Shown here: positions 1 to 5,972 of the stretch, in pieces
How positions within the stretch are numbered: position 1 is the first letter of the stretch
How the letters are laid out: each line of letters starts with the position of its first letter
Origin: Actinomycetota bacterium
GTDB lineage: Bacteria > Actinomycetota > Actinomycetes > Nanopelagicales > Nanopelagicaceae
NCBI GenBank assembly: GCA_009699645.1
Contig: WLNU01000055.1
Location: 1-7,446 of the forward strand
DNA: 7,446 nucleotides
Direction of reading: 5' to 3'
Position numbers and translations under genes: made by a program
Notes under the pieces: generated by a model
What the model was told of the DNA's origin: nothing
Seen by the model: only the letters and a program-made list of their open reading frames with translations
Databases searched by the model: none

Positions 1-302
1 CCTGATGTATCGAGCATGACATCATCGACTCCCCAGTCGGCGCTTACGGCAGATAATCCGCCCTCAGTTGCAATAACAATAATGGGACAGCCAAGACCAG
101 TGGTCGTTAATAAACGGGTGAGAGATTTTGCTGCAGGTAGATCTCGGCGCGCATCTACAAGGATTACATCCACATCGGGGACATCAACCAACACGCTAGC
201 TTCGGCCGGCAAGATGCGAACGTGATGTGCGAGTAAGCCAAGTGAAGGCAGAACTTCCGTGCTCGCCAAATGAGTGTTTGTAAGTAGTAACACCCTGGCC
301 AT
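1..302 (-). CDS. glnR: GlnR-type nitrogen response regulator, N-terminal receiver domain (3' part outside window)
   Basis: Only the first 100 codons are present; the gene runs off the left edge. The translation opens [12 protein letters not shown] and contains PAEAS at residues 32-36, ILVDARRDL at 47-55 and a stretch reading [12 protein letters not shown]. These match my memory of actinobacterial GlnR, the OmpR/PhoB-type activator and repressor of nitrogen assimilation genes. Asp50 and Arg52 sit where GlnR carries the aspartate and arginine that stabilise an unphosphorylated dimer. The C-terminal winged-helix domain would lie outside the window. The ATG at 302-300 is chosen because TAGTCT lies exactly six bases upstream, a leaderless arrangement. 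The divergent thioredoxin neighbour matches the glnR-thiX pairing of Mycobacterium. Another atypical OmpR-family regulator is possible but less likely. Confidence 0.88.
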   Translation of the reverse strand, partial: MARVLLLTNTHLASTEVLPSLGLLAHHVRILPAEASVLVDVPDVDVILVDARRDLPAAKSLTRLLTTTGLGCPIIVIATEGGLSAVSADWGVDDVMLDTS

Positions 303-307
303 TGGTA

Positions 308-313
308 CAGACT
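308..313 (+). promoter_or_regulatory. Predicted -10 element of the thioredoxin promoter
   Basis: CAGACT is followed by six bases and then the GTG at 320. It keeps the A at position 2 and the T at position 6, the two strongest -10 positions, but lacks the first T. It shares five bases with the glnR -10 on the opposite strand. TACCCT at 313-318 is a competing -10, but its start site near 325 would not give a leaderless message from the GTG. Confidence 0.4.
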
Positions 314-314
314 A
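309..314 (-). promoter_or_regulatory. Predicted -10 element of the leaderless glnR promoter
   Basis: On the minus strand the sequence reads TAGTCT, then six bases (GTACCA), then the glnR ATG. The same TAnnnT-N6-ATG spacing precedes five other starts in this window, so transcription probably begins at the A of the start codon (302). No clear -35 hexamer is visible. The element overlaps the -10 of the thioredoxin promoter on the other strand. Confidence 0.6.
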
Positions 315-319
315 CCCTT

Positions 320-730
320 GTGAAATCATTGCTTCTACTTGCGATAGTCCTGGGGCTCGCTAGTGCTTATGGGCTTTGGTATCAGCGCTCACGCGGCACG
401 GTTAAAGCTAAATCGGGGCAGGAGCTCATTAGCCAATCAATGATTGGAGCTAGCCTGGGATCAAGGGCAACGCTGGTGCAGTTCTCATCCGCCTTCTGCA
501 CACCATGTCGGGCCACACGTCTCTTACTTGAAAACATTGTCGAGGACATGAGCGATGTCGCTCATGTTGAAGTCGATGCTGAGGAGCAGTTAGCACTTGT
601 GCGCCAACTCAACATTTTAAGTACGCCAACGACATTAATTCTTAATTCACGTGGCCTTGAAGTAGGTCGCGCCGTTGGAGCCCCTAAGCGTGAACAGGTC
701 ATCACGGCGCTGGCGGCTATCCGCGAATAA
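320..730 (+). CDS. Membrane-anchored thioredoxin-family protein
   Basis: A 136-aa thiol-disulfide protein. With the GTG start, a Lys at residue 2 is followed by a hydrophobic segment at about residues 4-21, giving an N-terminal membrane anchor that faces the fold outward. The thioredoxin domain follows: a strand LVQFSS, the active-site motif C60-T-P-C63, the acidic VEVDAEE stretch, and STPTT carrying the cis-proline at P103. The position beside divergent glnR resembles mycobacterial thiX, a thioredoxin-like gene. Its usual neighbours suggest a role in reduced-sulfur handling or extracytoplasmic disulfide exchange, but the substrate is unknown. An in-frame TTG at 302 would add six residues but overlaps the glnR start codon. 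GTG at 320 is preferred because of the -10-like CAGACT six bases upstream. Confidence 0.85.
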   Translation: MKSLLLLAIVLGLASAYGLWYQRSRGTVKAKSGQELISQSMIGASLGSRATLVQFSSAFCTPCRATRLLLENIVEDMSDVAHVEVDAEEQLALVRQLNILSTPTTLILNSRGLEVGRAVGAPKREQVITALAAIRE

Positions 731-761
731 TTCGCAACTGGCGTTTATCGGCTTCGCTCTT

Positions 762-767
762 TATTAT
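762..767 (+). promoter_or_regulatory. Predicted -10 element of the leader peptide/DUF4395 promoter
   Basis: TATTAT is followed by six bases (TTGTAC) and the ATG at 774. It is close to consensus and has the spacing seen for leaderless genes here. It lies 32 bases after the thioredoxin stop, so it can start a new transcript carrying the leader peptide and DUF4395. No -35 element is evident. Confidence 0.6.
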
Positions 768-773
768 TTGTAC

Positions 774-851
774 ATGTCTTTAGCCAGTTATTTCACCAAG
801 CGCCGTGTCATTGATTTCGGTCGCCTTGCTGGCTCTTTGTGTCGAATGTAA
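774..851 (+). CDS. Leaderless 25-codon leader peptide, putative cysteine-responsive attenuator
   Basis: An ATG at 774 opens a 25-codon frame ending at TAA 849-851. Its second half reads RRVIDFGRLAGSLCR, the recurring Arg-Arg...Asp...Arg...Leu-Cys-Arg pattern of actinobacterial 'putative leader peptide' genes found before sulfur genes. In mycobacteria, leaderless short reading frames with cysteine tracts near the end, including one in the glnR-thiX region, act as cysteine-responsive attenuators of the downstream operon. Here only one Cys codon (TGT, 840-842) is present, three codons before the stop. A hairpin begins at the stop codon, and the DUF4395 Shine-Dalgarno follows 37 bases later. The frame, its -10 and the peptide pattern are seen directly; cysteine sensing is inferred from the family. 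Confidence 0.72.
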   Translation: MSLASYFTKRRVIDFGRLAGSLCRM

Positions 852-874
852 TTGTTGTAATTTAAAAACAATTA
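849..874 (+). promoter_or_regulatory. Inverted repeat/hairpin at the leader peptide stop codon
   Basis: TAATTGTT (849-856) and AACAATTA (867-874) are perfect 8-base arms around a 10-base A/T-rich loop. The left arm contains the leader stop codon TAA. In RNA a ribosome paused at the Cys codon or at termination would cover the left arm, so the hairpin could couple leader translation to access to the DUF4395 ribosome site at 889-894. No U-tract follows, so it is not a classical terminator. As DNA it could instead be an operator. Confidence 0.4.
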
Positions 875-888
875 TCCATTCAACTATC

Positions 889-894
889 AAAGGA
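889..894 (+). promoter_or_regulatory. Shine-Dalgarno of the DUF4395 gene
   Basis: AAAGGA lies seven bases before the ATG at 902. It fixes the start of the DUF4395 gene, and it fits translation from the interior of a transcript that begins at the leaderless leader peptide. Confidence 0.7.
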
Positions 895-901
895 AAATCT
901 T

Positions 902-1339
902 ATGACTAAAGTTTTAAGCAAAAGAGTTACGTCCATATCCATAGATGCTAGAGGCCCGCGTTTTGGAGCGGTCATCACAACGGCAGTACTTGCAACAGCC
1001 CTTGTTACACAGAGCGTGTGGGTGATGGTATTCCAAGCAGTTATTTTTGCAATCGGTGCAATTAAAGGGCCACAGTTCACACCATATGCATTTATCTATA
1101 AGAAGGTAGTGAGGCCACGTCTTAAGGGTGAAGTTCCTACTGAAGATATTCGCCCTCCTCAATTTGCTCAAAGCGTCGGGCTCATCTTTGCGCTAGCGGC
1201 TCTGGCCGGGTCCATTACGGGTATCACGCCACTCTTTGTGGTGGCGGTTGCTTTTGCCCTGGCGGCAGCGTTCCTGAACGCAGCATTTAACTTCTGCCTA
1301 GGGTGCGAAGTTTATTTGCTGCTTCTTCGCGTAAAGTAG
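902..1339 (+). CDS. DUF4395 family integral membrane protein
   Basis: A 145-aa protein with hydrophobic segments at about residues 21-37, 39-55, 88-107 and 109-130, so probably four helices or two re-entrant pairs. Near the C terminus N-F-C132-L-G-C135-E is the paired-cysteine motif typical of DUF4395. The conserved FAQSVG and basic PRLKGE loop also fit. Family members occur beside thioredoxins and thiosulfate sulfurtransferases in actinobacteria, which points to membrane handling of reduced sulfur or electron transfer through the CxxC pair; no reaction is established. The thioredoxin upstream could reduce this pair. Expression is probably governed by the leader peptide and hairpin upstream. 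The end of the gene contains the nur promoter. Confidence 0.85.
   Translation: MTKVLSKRVTSISIDARGPRFGAVITTAVLATALVTQSVWVMVFQAVIFAIGAIKGPQFTPYAFIYKKVVRPRLKGEVPTEDIRPPQFAQSVGLIFALAALAGSITGITPLFVVAVAFALAAAFLNAAFNFCLGCEVYLLLLRVK
1332..1337 (+). promoter_or_regulatory. Predicted -10 element of the leaderless nur promoter
   Basis: TAAAGT lies inside the last codons of DUF4395 and is separated by six bases (AGGGTC) from the ATG at 1344. It lets nur be transcribed separately from the leader-DUF4395 unit. The AGGG between them is too close to the ATG to be a good ribosome site. Confidence 0.5.
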
Positions 1340-1343
1340 GGTC

Positions 1344-1748
1344 ATGAGCCAAAAGCACGAACTCCTTGAAAAGGGATTGCGCCTTACCCCTCAACGCGAA
1401 CTCGTTCTATCGGCAGTGCGTGAACTCGGGCACTCAACACCAGAAGATATTGCCGAAAAAGTTCGTCTGACACATCCAGGTATCAATCTTTCGACTGTAT
1501 ACCGCAACCTTGAAACACTAGAAAACGTTGGCTTAGTAGTGCATACGCATTTGGGACATGGTGGGGCGACCTATCACGCAGCCGAAGAGCTAACACATCT
1601 GCATCTTGTCTGCGGAAAGTGCGGATCTATCGGTGATGCACCGATCGATGTTGCATCTAACTTTGTTAATACTCTGGCCGATGATTATGGTTTCAAAACC
1701 GATGTCACTCACTTTGCAGTGTACGGAACATGTACGGCCTGCCAATGA
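1344..1748 (+). CDS. nur: Fur-family metalloregulator, probably nickel-responsive Nur type
   Basis: A 134-aa Fur-family repressor. RLTPQRELVLSAV (13-25) opens the winged-helix DNA-binding domain, and LSTVYRNLETLENVGLV (49-65) is the recognition helix region. C90-x2-C93 (LVCGKCG) and C130-x2-C133 (CTACQ) form the structural zinc site. Candidate regulatory metal ligands are H30, H85 and H87 in the THLHLVC segment. The HATP-like region (GHSTPED), AHLGHG-like HTHLGHG and HFAVYGTC resemble the Streptomyces Nur protein more than Zur or Fur, from memory, and Nur lies in the same chromosomal neighbourhood there. Nur represses nickel uptake and superoxide dismutase genes. The metal assignment is inference; Zur or PerR-like function remains possible. 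Its stop overlaps the next start as ATGA. Confidence 0.85.
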   Translation: MSQKHELLEKGLRLTPQRELVLSAVRELGHSTPEDIAEKVRLTHPGINLSTVYRNLETLENVGLVVHTHLGHGGATYHAAEELTHLHLVCGKCGSIGDAPIDVASNFVNTLADDYGFKTDVTHFAVYGTCTACQ

Positions 1749-2644
1749 GCGCTGTTGTTGTAGAAAATGGTGTTGATAAGGGTGCTGTGTGGCACTTTGG
1801 CGAGCCCGTTAAAGAACAACGAGCCCTTGCTGCCGGCAGTGCATGGGCCGATCTCTCACATTTAAATATTATCGCTGTCAGTGGTGAAGATCGCCTGAAA
1901 TGGTTGCATGATTTAACGACTCAATACTTAAATGATTTAGGTGTTGGCATCTGGAAACCTGCAATGATTTTAGATCCCCAGGGCCATATCGAATATCAAT
2001 TCAACTTAGTCGATGATGGCGCGACAACCTGGCTAGTTTTAGATCCTGGATATTCCTCAACCCTGCTTACATATTTAACAAAGATGAAGTTTATGTTGCG
2101 CGTTGACGTGCGCGATGCAACGGCTGAATATGCAGTCTTGCGAGCACCGGGTGCTACAACCGATATTGGTGGCCCATTTGCACTTGTGCCACGGGCAGAA
2201 CTCGCTCAGACAAGTGAGGCCTTTAATGCTGTTGCAACACAGGTGGGAACATGGGCCATTGATGCTGAACGTGTTGCTGCGCACCGCCCCCGAATTGGTT
2301 TTGAGACTGACCACAAATCAATTCCTAATGAGATTGGTGTATTAAACGCTGCAGTACATATGAATAAGGGTTGTTACCGTGGCCAGGAGACCGTGGCGAA
2401 GATATTTAACTTAGGGAATCCCCCGCGGCGCTTAGTGATGTTGCATCTAGATGGCAGTGATGTCGGCTTTCCAGCGCAAGGCACGAAGATAGAAAACGAT
2501 GGAGTACCAGTTGGTTTTATCGGCACCGTTGCCCGCCATCACGAACTAGGCACAATCGCCCTTGCAATCGTAAAGCGAAATACACCGATAGATATAACCC
2601 TTATAGTTGATGGGATTCCTGCCTCGCAGCAAGTGATTGTTTAA
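1745..2644 (+). CDS. ygfZ: YgfZ/GcvT-like folate-binding protein (Fe-S cluster maintenance)
   Basis: A 299-aa member of the aminomethyltransferase-like family. The signature K208-G-C-Y-R-G-Q-E215 is the YgfZ motif, whose cysteine is essential in Escherichia coli YgfZ. An N-terminal folate-binding region includes ADLSHLNIIAVSGEDR and LHDLTTQYL, as in GcvT relatives. YgfZ uses tetrahydrofolate in the repair or assembly of certain Fe-S proteins such as MiaB. The ATG at 1745 overlaps the nur stop by four bases (ATGA), the usual sign of translational coupling; an upstream in-frame ATG at 1730 lies inside nur and is less likely. Length and motif fit the actinobacterial form, and co-transcription with nur suggests metal or oxidative stress links. 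Confidence 0.9.
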   Translation: MSAVVVENGVDKGAVWHFGEPVKEQRALAAGSAWADLSHLNIIAVSGEDRLKWLHDLTTQYLNDLGVGIWKPAMILDPQGHIEYQFNLVDDGATTWLVLDPGYSSTLLTYLTKMKFMLRVDVRDATAEYAVLRAPGATTDIGGPFALVPRAELAQTSEAFNAVATQVGTWAIDAERVAAHRPRIGFETDHKSIPNEIGVLNAAVHMNKGCYRGQETVAKIFNLGNPPRRLVMLHLDGSDVGFPAQGTKIENDGVPVGFIGTVARHHELGTIALAIVKRNTPIDITLIVDGIPASQQVIV

Positions 2645-2648
2645 GCGC

Positions 2649-2654
2649 TATTCT
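2649..2654 (+). promoter_or_regulatory. Predicted -10 element before the 42-aa membrane protein
   Basis: TATTCT starts four bases after the ygfZ stop codon and is followed by six bases (TTGCCC) and the ATG at 2661. This near-consensus element argues that the small gene is real and heads the transcript that includes the nitrobindin-like and asparaginase genes. Confidence 0.55.
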
Positions 2655-2660
2655 TTGCCC

Positions 2661-2789
2661 ATGGAGCTGTTCACATCGATAATCCTTGGCATCGCAGCTA
2701 TTGCACTTGGTGTGGCGCTCATTATTTATGCATTCCGTGGCCGCCAATCACAGGCCAGACGCTCGCCACGATTTAGAGGTCGCCCATAA
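2661..2789 (+). CDS. Small single-pass membrane protein with arginine-rich tail (42 aa)
   Basis: This short gene fills the spacer between ygfZ and the nitrobindin-like gene. The 42-aa product starts MELFTSIILGIAAIALG, has one hydrophobic segment at about residues 3-25, and ends with a tail holding seven arginines in seventeen residues (RGRQSQARRSP then RFRGRP). The positive tail predicts an N-out, C-in orientation. A -10-like TATTCT six bases upstream and a stop codon directly abutting the next ATG (TAAATG) support it as a translated first gene of an operon. I do not recognise a named family. It could be an anchor or a regulatory partner of the following genes; no function can be assigned. 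Confidence 0.7.
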   Translation: MELFTSIILGIAAIALGVALIIYAFRGRQSQARRSPRFRGRP

Positions 2790-3290
2790 ATGGTCTTTAC
2801 GATTCCTGAAGGTCTGCACCCCGATTTAAATCCACTTGCCTGGATGGTTGGTACCTGGCGCGGTAAAGGTCGGGGCGAGTATCCAAGTATTGAGCCCTTT
2901 GAATTTGCACAAGAGGTTGTCTTTAATCACGATGGTCGTCCATTTCTTAATTACTACTCACGTTCATGGATCTTAGATAAAGAGGGTGAAATTGTGCGCC
3001 CCGGAGGTTCAGAAACTGGTTTCTGGCGCCCAAAACCCAATAATGTTTTAGAGGTAGTTCTTGCACATAACACTGGCATCTCTGAGGGTTGGGTCGGACA
3101 CTTTGACGGACCGAAGATTCAATTAGTTCTTGATCAACCGTACTCAGCACCAACGGCAAAAATTGTTACTGGTGGAGTTCGTTTATACGGTCTTGTTGCG
3201 GGTGAACTTTTCTTTGCATATGACATGGAGACGCCAACGCAAGAGCTGCAGTCACATATTTGGTCCTCCCTTGAACGGCAGAACGAGTAA
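2790..3290 (+). CDS. FABP-like/nitrobindin family heme-binding protein
   Basis: A 166-aa beta-barrel protein of the DUF1794/THAP4-like nitrobindin family. G21-T-W-R-G-K-G27 is the conserved GxWxGxG motif after the N-terminal PLAWMVG. LQSHIWSSLER near the C terminus carries H156, in the place of the histidine that ligates heme iron in nitrobindins. Members bind ferric heme and isomerise peroxynitrite to nitrate, protecting against nitrosative stress; some actinobacterial homologues may serve other ligands. The family length (about 160 aa) is met in full. The ATG directly follows the stop of the small membrane protein, with no ribosome site, so translation is probably coupled. Heme binding is inferred from the retained histidine. 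Confidence 0.87.
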   Translation: MVFTIPEGLHPDLNPLAWMVGTWRGKGRGEYPSIEPFEFAQEVVFNHDGRPFLNYYSRSWILDKEGEIVRPGGSETGFWRPKPNNVLEVVLAHNTGISEGWVGHFDGPKIQLVLDQPYSAPTAKIVTGGVRLYGLVAGELFFAYDMETPTQELQSHIWSSLERQNE

Positions 3291-3293
3291 GTA

Positions 3294-4205
3294 ATGCTTG
3301 GCGAAATCCTGGCCGAAGTAGTTCGAAGCGGTGTCGTTGAATCTGTGCACGCCGGTCACTTTGTTGCACTCAATAGCGATGGTTCGATACTGGCCCAAAA
3401 AGGTGATCCCACACTGCCTATGTATTCGCGCTCATCCCTTAAATCAATCCAAGCAGCTGCGATGGTTCGAGCCGGATTAGAGATCGAAGCGCGATTACTT
3501 GCCCTTGTCTGTGGCAGCCATGCAGGTACACCAATGCATCAAGATGGTGCCTTGGAGATATTGGCAAAGGCTGGTTTAGATGCATCGGCGTTGATGTGTG
3601 TGATGGATCGCCCCTTAGATGAAACTCTTCGCCGTAGCGCCGAACCAACACGCCTTGCAATGAACTGCAGCGGTAAACATGCAGGCATGATTCTGACCTG
3701 CCATATCAATAATTGGCCCCTAGATTCATATCTTGATCCATCACATCCGCTTCAGCTTACGATAGCTGCTGAAGTTGAAGCTATGAGTGGTGAAAAAATC
3801 TCTCATACAAGTGTTGATGGCTGCGGTGCACCGCTGTTTATGTTTTCACTTTTAGGTCTAGCACGGGCAATACGCGCACTAACAATTTCAACAGATTATG
3901 TTCATCAAAGCGTTGTTCAAGCCTGTCGCGAGAATCCAGAGATGGTTTCAGGTGATGGTCGACTTGCAACGCGGATGATGCAAAAACTTCCGGGTCTTTT
4001 TATGAAAGATGGCGCAGAGGCCGTTAACGTTGCATCCCTTCCTGATGGCCGTGCATTTGCATCAAAGATCAGTGATGGAAATGCACGCGCTAATCCTGCA
4101 GTTACACAGGCCATCTTGAAGTTATTTGGCATTGATGCCCATGAAATACTTGAGCCTGTGTATGGGGGAGGTAAAAACATAGGCTCCATTCGCGCAACCT
4201 TCTAA
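3294..4205 (+). CDS. L-asparaginase, asparaginase_II (Rhizobium-type) family
   Basis: A 303-aa enzyme expected to hydrolyse L-asparagine to aspartate and ammonia in the cytoplasm. It belongs to the asparaginase_II family typified by the Rhizobium etli inducible enzyme, not the E. coli AnsA/AnsB fold. Visible signatures are Y44-S-R-S-S-L-K50, containing the SxxK serine-lysine dyad like that of serine beta-lactamases; C125-S-G-K128-H-A-G; and D175-G-C177-G-A-P. C125, K128 and C177 correspond to the unusual zinc-coordinating set of this family. The gene begins three bases after the nitrobindin-like stop without a -10 or a ribosome site, so it reads as the third gene of that operon. It would feed nitrogen metabolism, which GlnR controls, but no GlnR site is evident here. 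Confidence 0.88.
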   Translation: MLGEILAEVVRSGVVESVHAGHFVALNSDGSILAQKGDPTLPMYSRSSLKSIQAAAMVRAGLEIEARLLALVCGSHAGTPMHQDGALEILAKAGLDASALMCVMDRPLDETLRRSAEPTRLAMNCSGKHAGMILTCHINNWPLDSYLDPSHPLQLTIAAEVEAMSGEKISHTSVDGCGAPLFMFSLLGLARAIRALTISTDYVHQSVVQACRENPEMVSGDGRLATRMMQKLPGLFMKDGAEAVNVASLPDGRAFASKISDGNARANPAVTQAILKLFGIDAHEILEPVYGGGKNIGSIRATF

Positions 4206-4212
4206 CAAGTCG

Positions 4213-4218
4213 TACCCT
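4213..4218 (+). promoter_or_regulatory. Predicted -10 element of the leaderless mshA promoter
   Basis: TACCCT sits seven bases after the asparaginase stop and is separated by six bases (TATTCA) from the mshA ATG. No Shine-Dalgarno is present, consistent with a leaderless message. Confidence 0.5.
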
Positions 4219-4224
4219 TATTCA

Positions 4225-5481
4225 ATGAACGGCCGCATTGCAACCGTAATGGTGCATACATCCCCATTGGATCAACCAGGTATTGGTGATGCTGGTGGTA
4301 TGAATATTTATGTACTCGAATCGGCCCAGCGCATGGCGGCGATGGGTGTTGAAGTCGATATTTTTACGCGCCGTACTGAAAGTGAATCCCCTGAGATTAT
4401 TGAAATCTCAAAAGGAGTTCGTGTTCGATACTTTGATTGCGGCCACGGCAACTTAACTAAAGAGCAGATGCCAGTTCACATTCTTGGGCTCTCTAAAGAG
4501 TTTCTGCGCATAGTTAAAGATGAAAAGTACGATGCAATACATTCACATTATTGGATCTCAGGAAAGGTAGCTATGCCGGCTGCGGCCAAGCTAGGCATCC
4601 CATTGATTCACACCATGCACACAATGGCTCGTGTAAAGAATTTAAATCTCGCCGAGGGTGAAAGCCCTGAGCCGATGATTCGGGTGCAGGGTGAGACACA
4701 GGTTGCAGCAGCGGCCCAGGCGCTTATCGCCAATACCGACTCTGAAGCCGCCAGTCTTGTATCTCTCTACGATGCATGTCCGGATACGGTCCATGTTGTA
4801 AATCCCGGAGTGGATTTATTTACATTCACTCCCGGTACAGGTCGAAAGGCTGCGCGTGAGCAGATCGGTACTCCTACCGATGCACTGATAGTAACTTTTG
4901 TTGGCCGAATTCAGCCACATAAGGGCCCAGAAGTATTAATCCGAGCAACATCAGAGCTAGTAAAACATTCACCGCAAATGCGTCCTCAGTTAATCGTGAA
5001 CATTATTGGTGGTGCCTCTGGTGCTAATACCGAAGAGGTCGAGCGGCTCAAAGAGTTAGCGACTTGGCTTAACATCGATGATGTCATTCATTTTGCACCT
5101 CCCGTACCACGTGCAGATTTAGTGCACTGGTACCGTGCCGCAGATTTAGTGTGTGTACCTAGTTACTCTGAAAGTTTTGGTTTAGTTGCACTTGAGGCGC
5201 AAGCCTGTGGCACACCGGTTGTAGCAACTGCTATTGGTGGACTACGCACAGCTGTAGCCGATGGAATCTCTGGTGTCTTAGTCGATGGACACGATCCTAA
5301 AGCCTGGTCATCGGTGATTGCCCGTTTACTGCACGAGCCACAGCGCCGCGTTCTATTATCGATGGGGGCAATCGAGCACGCCTCTCACTTTGGTTGGGAT
5401 ACAACTGCGCGTGGAACTCTAGATATTTATGACCAGGTAATAACCCAAAACAATGCAGCGGCCAAAATAGCGGGACAGTAA
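4225..5481 (+). CDS. mshA: D-inositol-3-phosphate glycosyltransferase, first step of mycothiol synthesis
   Basis: A 418-aa GT4-family, GT-B fold enzyme that transfers N-acetylglucosamine from UDP-GlcNAc to 1D-myo-inositol 3-phosphate. The N-terminal domain opens with IATVMVHTSPLDQPG and GDAGGMNIYV (22-30 region), the acceptor-site signature of MshA. The C-terminal domain has R228-I-Q-P-H-K233, contacting the nucleotide diphosphate, and S-E316-SFGLVAL-E324, the EX7E motif of GT4 enzymes. HTMHTMARVKN supports MshA over other GT4 proteins. Mycothiol is the actinobacterial counterpart of glutathione, so the organism is predicted to make it if mshB, mshC and mshD exist elsewhere. The stop overlaps the YbjN start by one base, as in the conserved mshA-ybjN-gpm order of Mycobacterium. 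Confidence 0.95.
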   Translation: MNGRIATVMVHTSPLDQPGIGDAGGMNIYVLESAQRMAAMGVEVDIFTRRTESESPEIIEISKGVRVRYFDCGHGNLTKEQMPVHILGLSKEFLRIVKDEKYDAIHSHYWISGKVAMPAAAKLGIPLIHTMHTMARVKNLNLAEGESPEPMIRVQGETQVAAAAQALIANTDSEAASLVSLYDACPDTVHVVNPGVDLFTFTPGTGRKAAREQIGTPTDALIVTFVGRIQPHKGPEVLIRATSELVKHSPQMRPQLIVNIIGGASGANTEEVERLKELATWLNIDDVIHFAPPVPRADLVHWYRAADLVCVPSYSESFGLVALEAQACGTPVVATAIGGLRTAVADGISGVLVDGHDPKAWSSVIARLLHEPQRRVLLSMGAIEHASHFGWDTTARGTLDIYDQVITQNNAAAKIAGQ

Positions 5482-5963
5482 TGGCTGCGATCGACCCCCG
5501 AATCACAATTGAAGAGTTTCTTGATTCACATGATATGGAGTTTGAAAAGAAAGATAGCAATACTTTTCTCATCACTTTGCCTGGTGAAAAGAAGCTTCAA
5601 ACGCATTGCGCCTTAATTGTTGGCGATCATTCACTGAGCATTAATGCATTTGTGATTCGCAAACCCGATGACAACGAGGCGGCAGTGCATGCCTGGTGTA
5701 TGGCTAAAAATGCATCGTTATATGGCATTGCATTTGCAATTAATGCTCTGGGCGATATTTTCTTAGTCGGTCGCCTGCCCTTATTTGCCGTTACCGATCG
5801 CGAAATCGATCGACTGGTTGGTGCAGTCCTGCAGGTTTCAGACTCATCCTTTAATCCACTGTTAGAACTTGGCTTTGCAAATGCCATCCGCCGTGAATGG
5901 GCTTGGCGCCTTTCGCGCGGTGAGTCACTGGCGAATTTAGATGCTTTCAAGCATCTGGTTTAG
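5481..5963 (+). CDS. YbjN domain-containing protein
   Basis: A 160-aa cytoplasmic protein of the YbjN family. The alpha/beta fold is suggested by alternating segments, with the typical GDIFLVGRLPL strand and the C-terminal EIDRLVGAVLQ and LLELGFANAIRREWAWR helices seen in actinobacterial members. YbjN proteins resemble the type III secretion chaperone fold and have been tied to stress tolerance and motility control in E. coli; the role in actinobacteria is unknown. Its place between mshA and gpm is conserved in mycobacteria. The ATG shares one base with the mshA stop (TAATG), so translation is probably coupled by re-initiation. The last codons hold the gpm promoter. Confidence 0.85.
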   Translation: MAAIDPRITIEEFLDSHDMEFEKKDSNTFLITLPGEKKLQTHCALIVGDHSLSINAFVIRKPDDNEAAVHAWCMAKNASLYGIAFAINALGDIFLVGRLPLFAVTDREIDRLVGAVLQVSDSSFNPLLELGFANAIRREWAWRLSRGESLANLDAFKHLV

Positions 5964-5966
5964 GAT
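5961..5966 (+). promoter_or_regulatory. Predicted -10 element of the leaderless gpm promoter
   Basis: TAGGAT begins at the YbjN stop codon TAG and is followed by six bases (GTATCT) and the gpm ATG. The hexamer thus doubles as the end of the upstream gene. It suggests independent, probably constitutive transcription of the glycolytic gene. Confidence 0.55.
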
Positions 5967-5972
5967 GTATCT

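Noticed and set aside
16..225. Plus-strand 69-aa frame
   Set aside because: It is antisense to glnR, whose translation has clear family motifs; no ribosome site or promoter supports it.
736..789. AACTGGC and GCCAGTT inverted repeat flanking the leader promoter
   Set aside because: The 7-base arms are 40 bases apart, no U-tract follows, and the right arm is inside the leader peptide frame; likely chance.
849..874. Reading the inverted repeat as a Fur-family operator
   Set aside because: It lacks the GATAAT or TTGCAA half-sites of Fur or Nur and fits the leader stop position better as an RNA hairpin.
5627..5950. Minus-strand 107-aa frame within the YbjN gene
   Set aside because: Low-complexity Ser/Arg-rich shadow of a conserved gene in the opposite frame.
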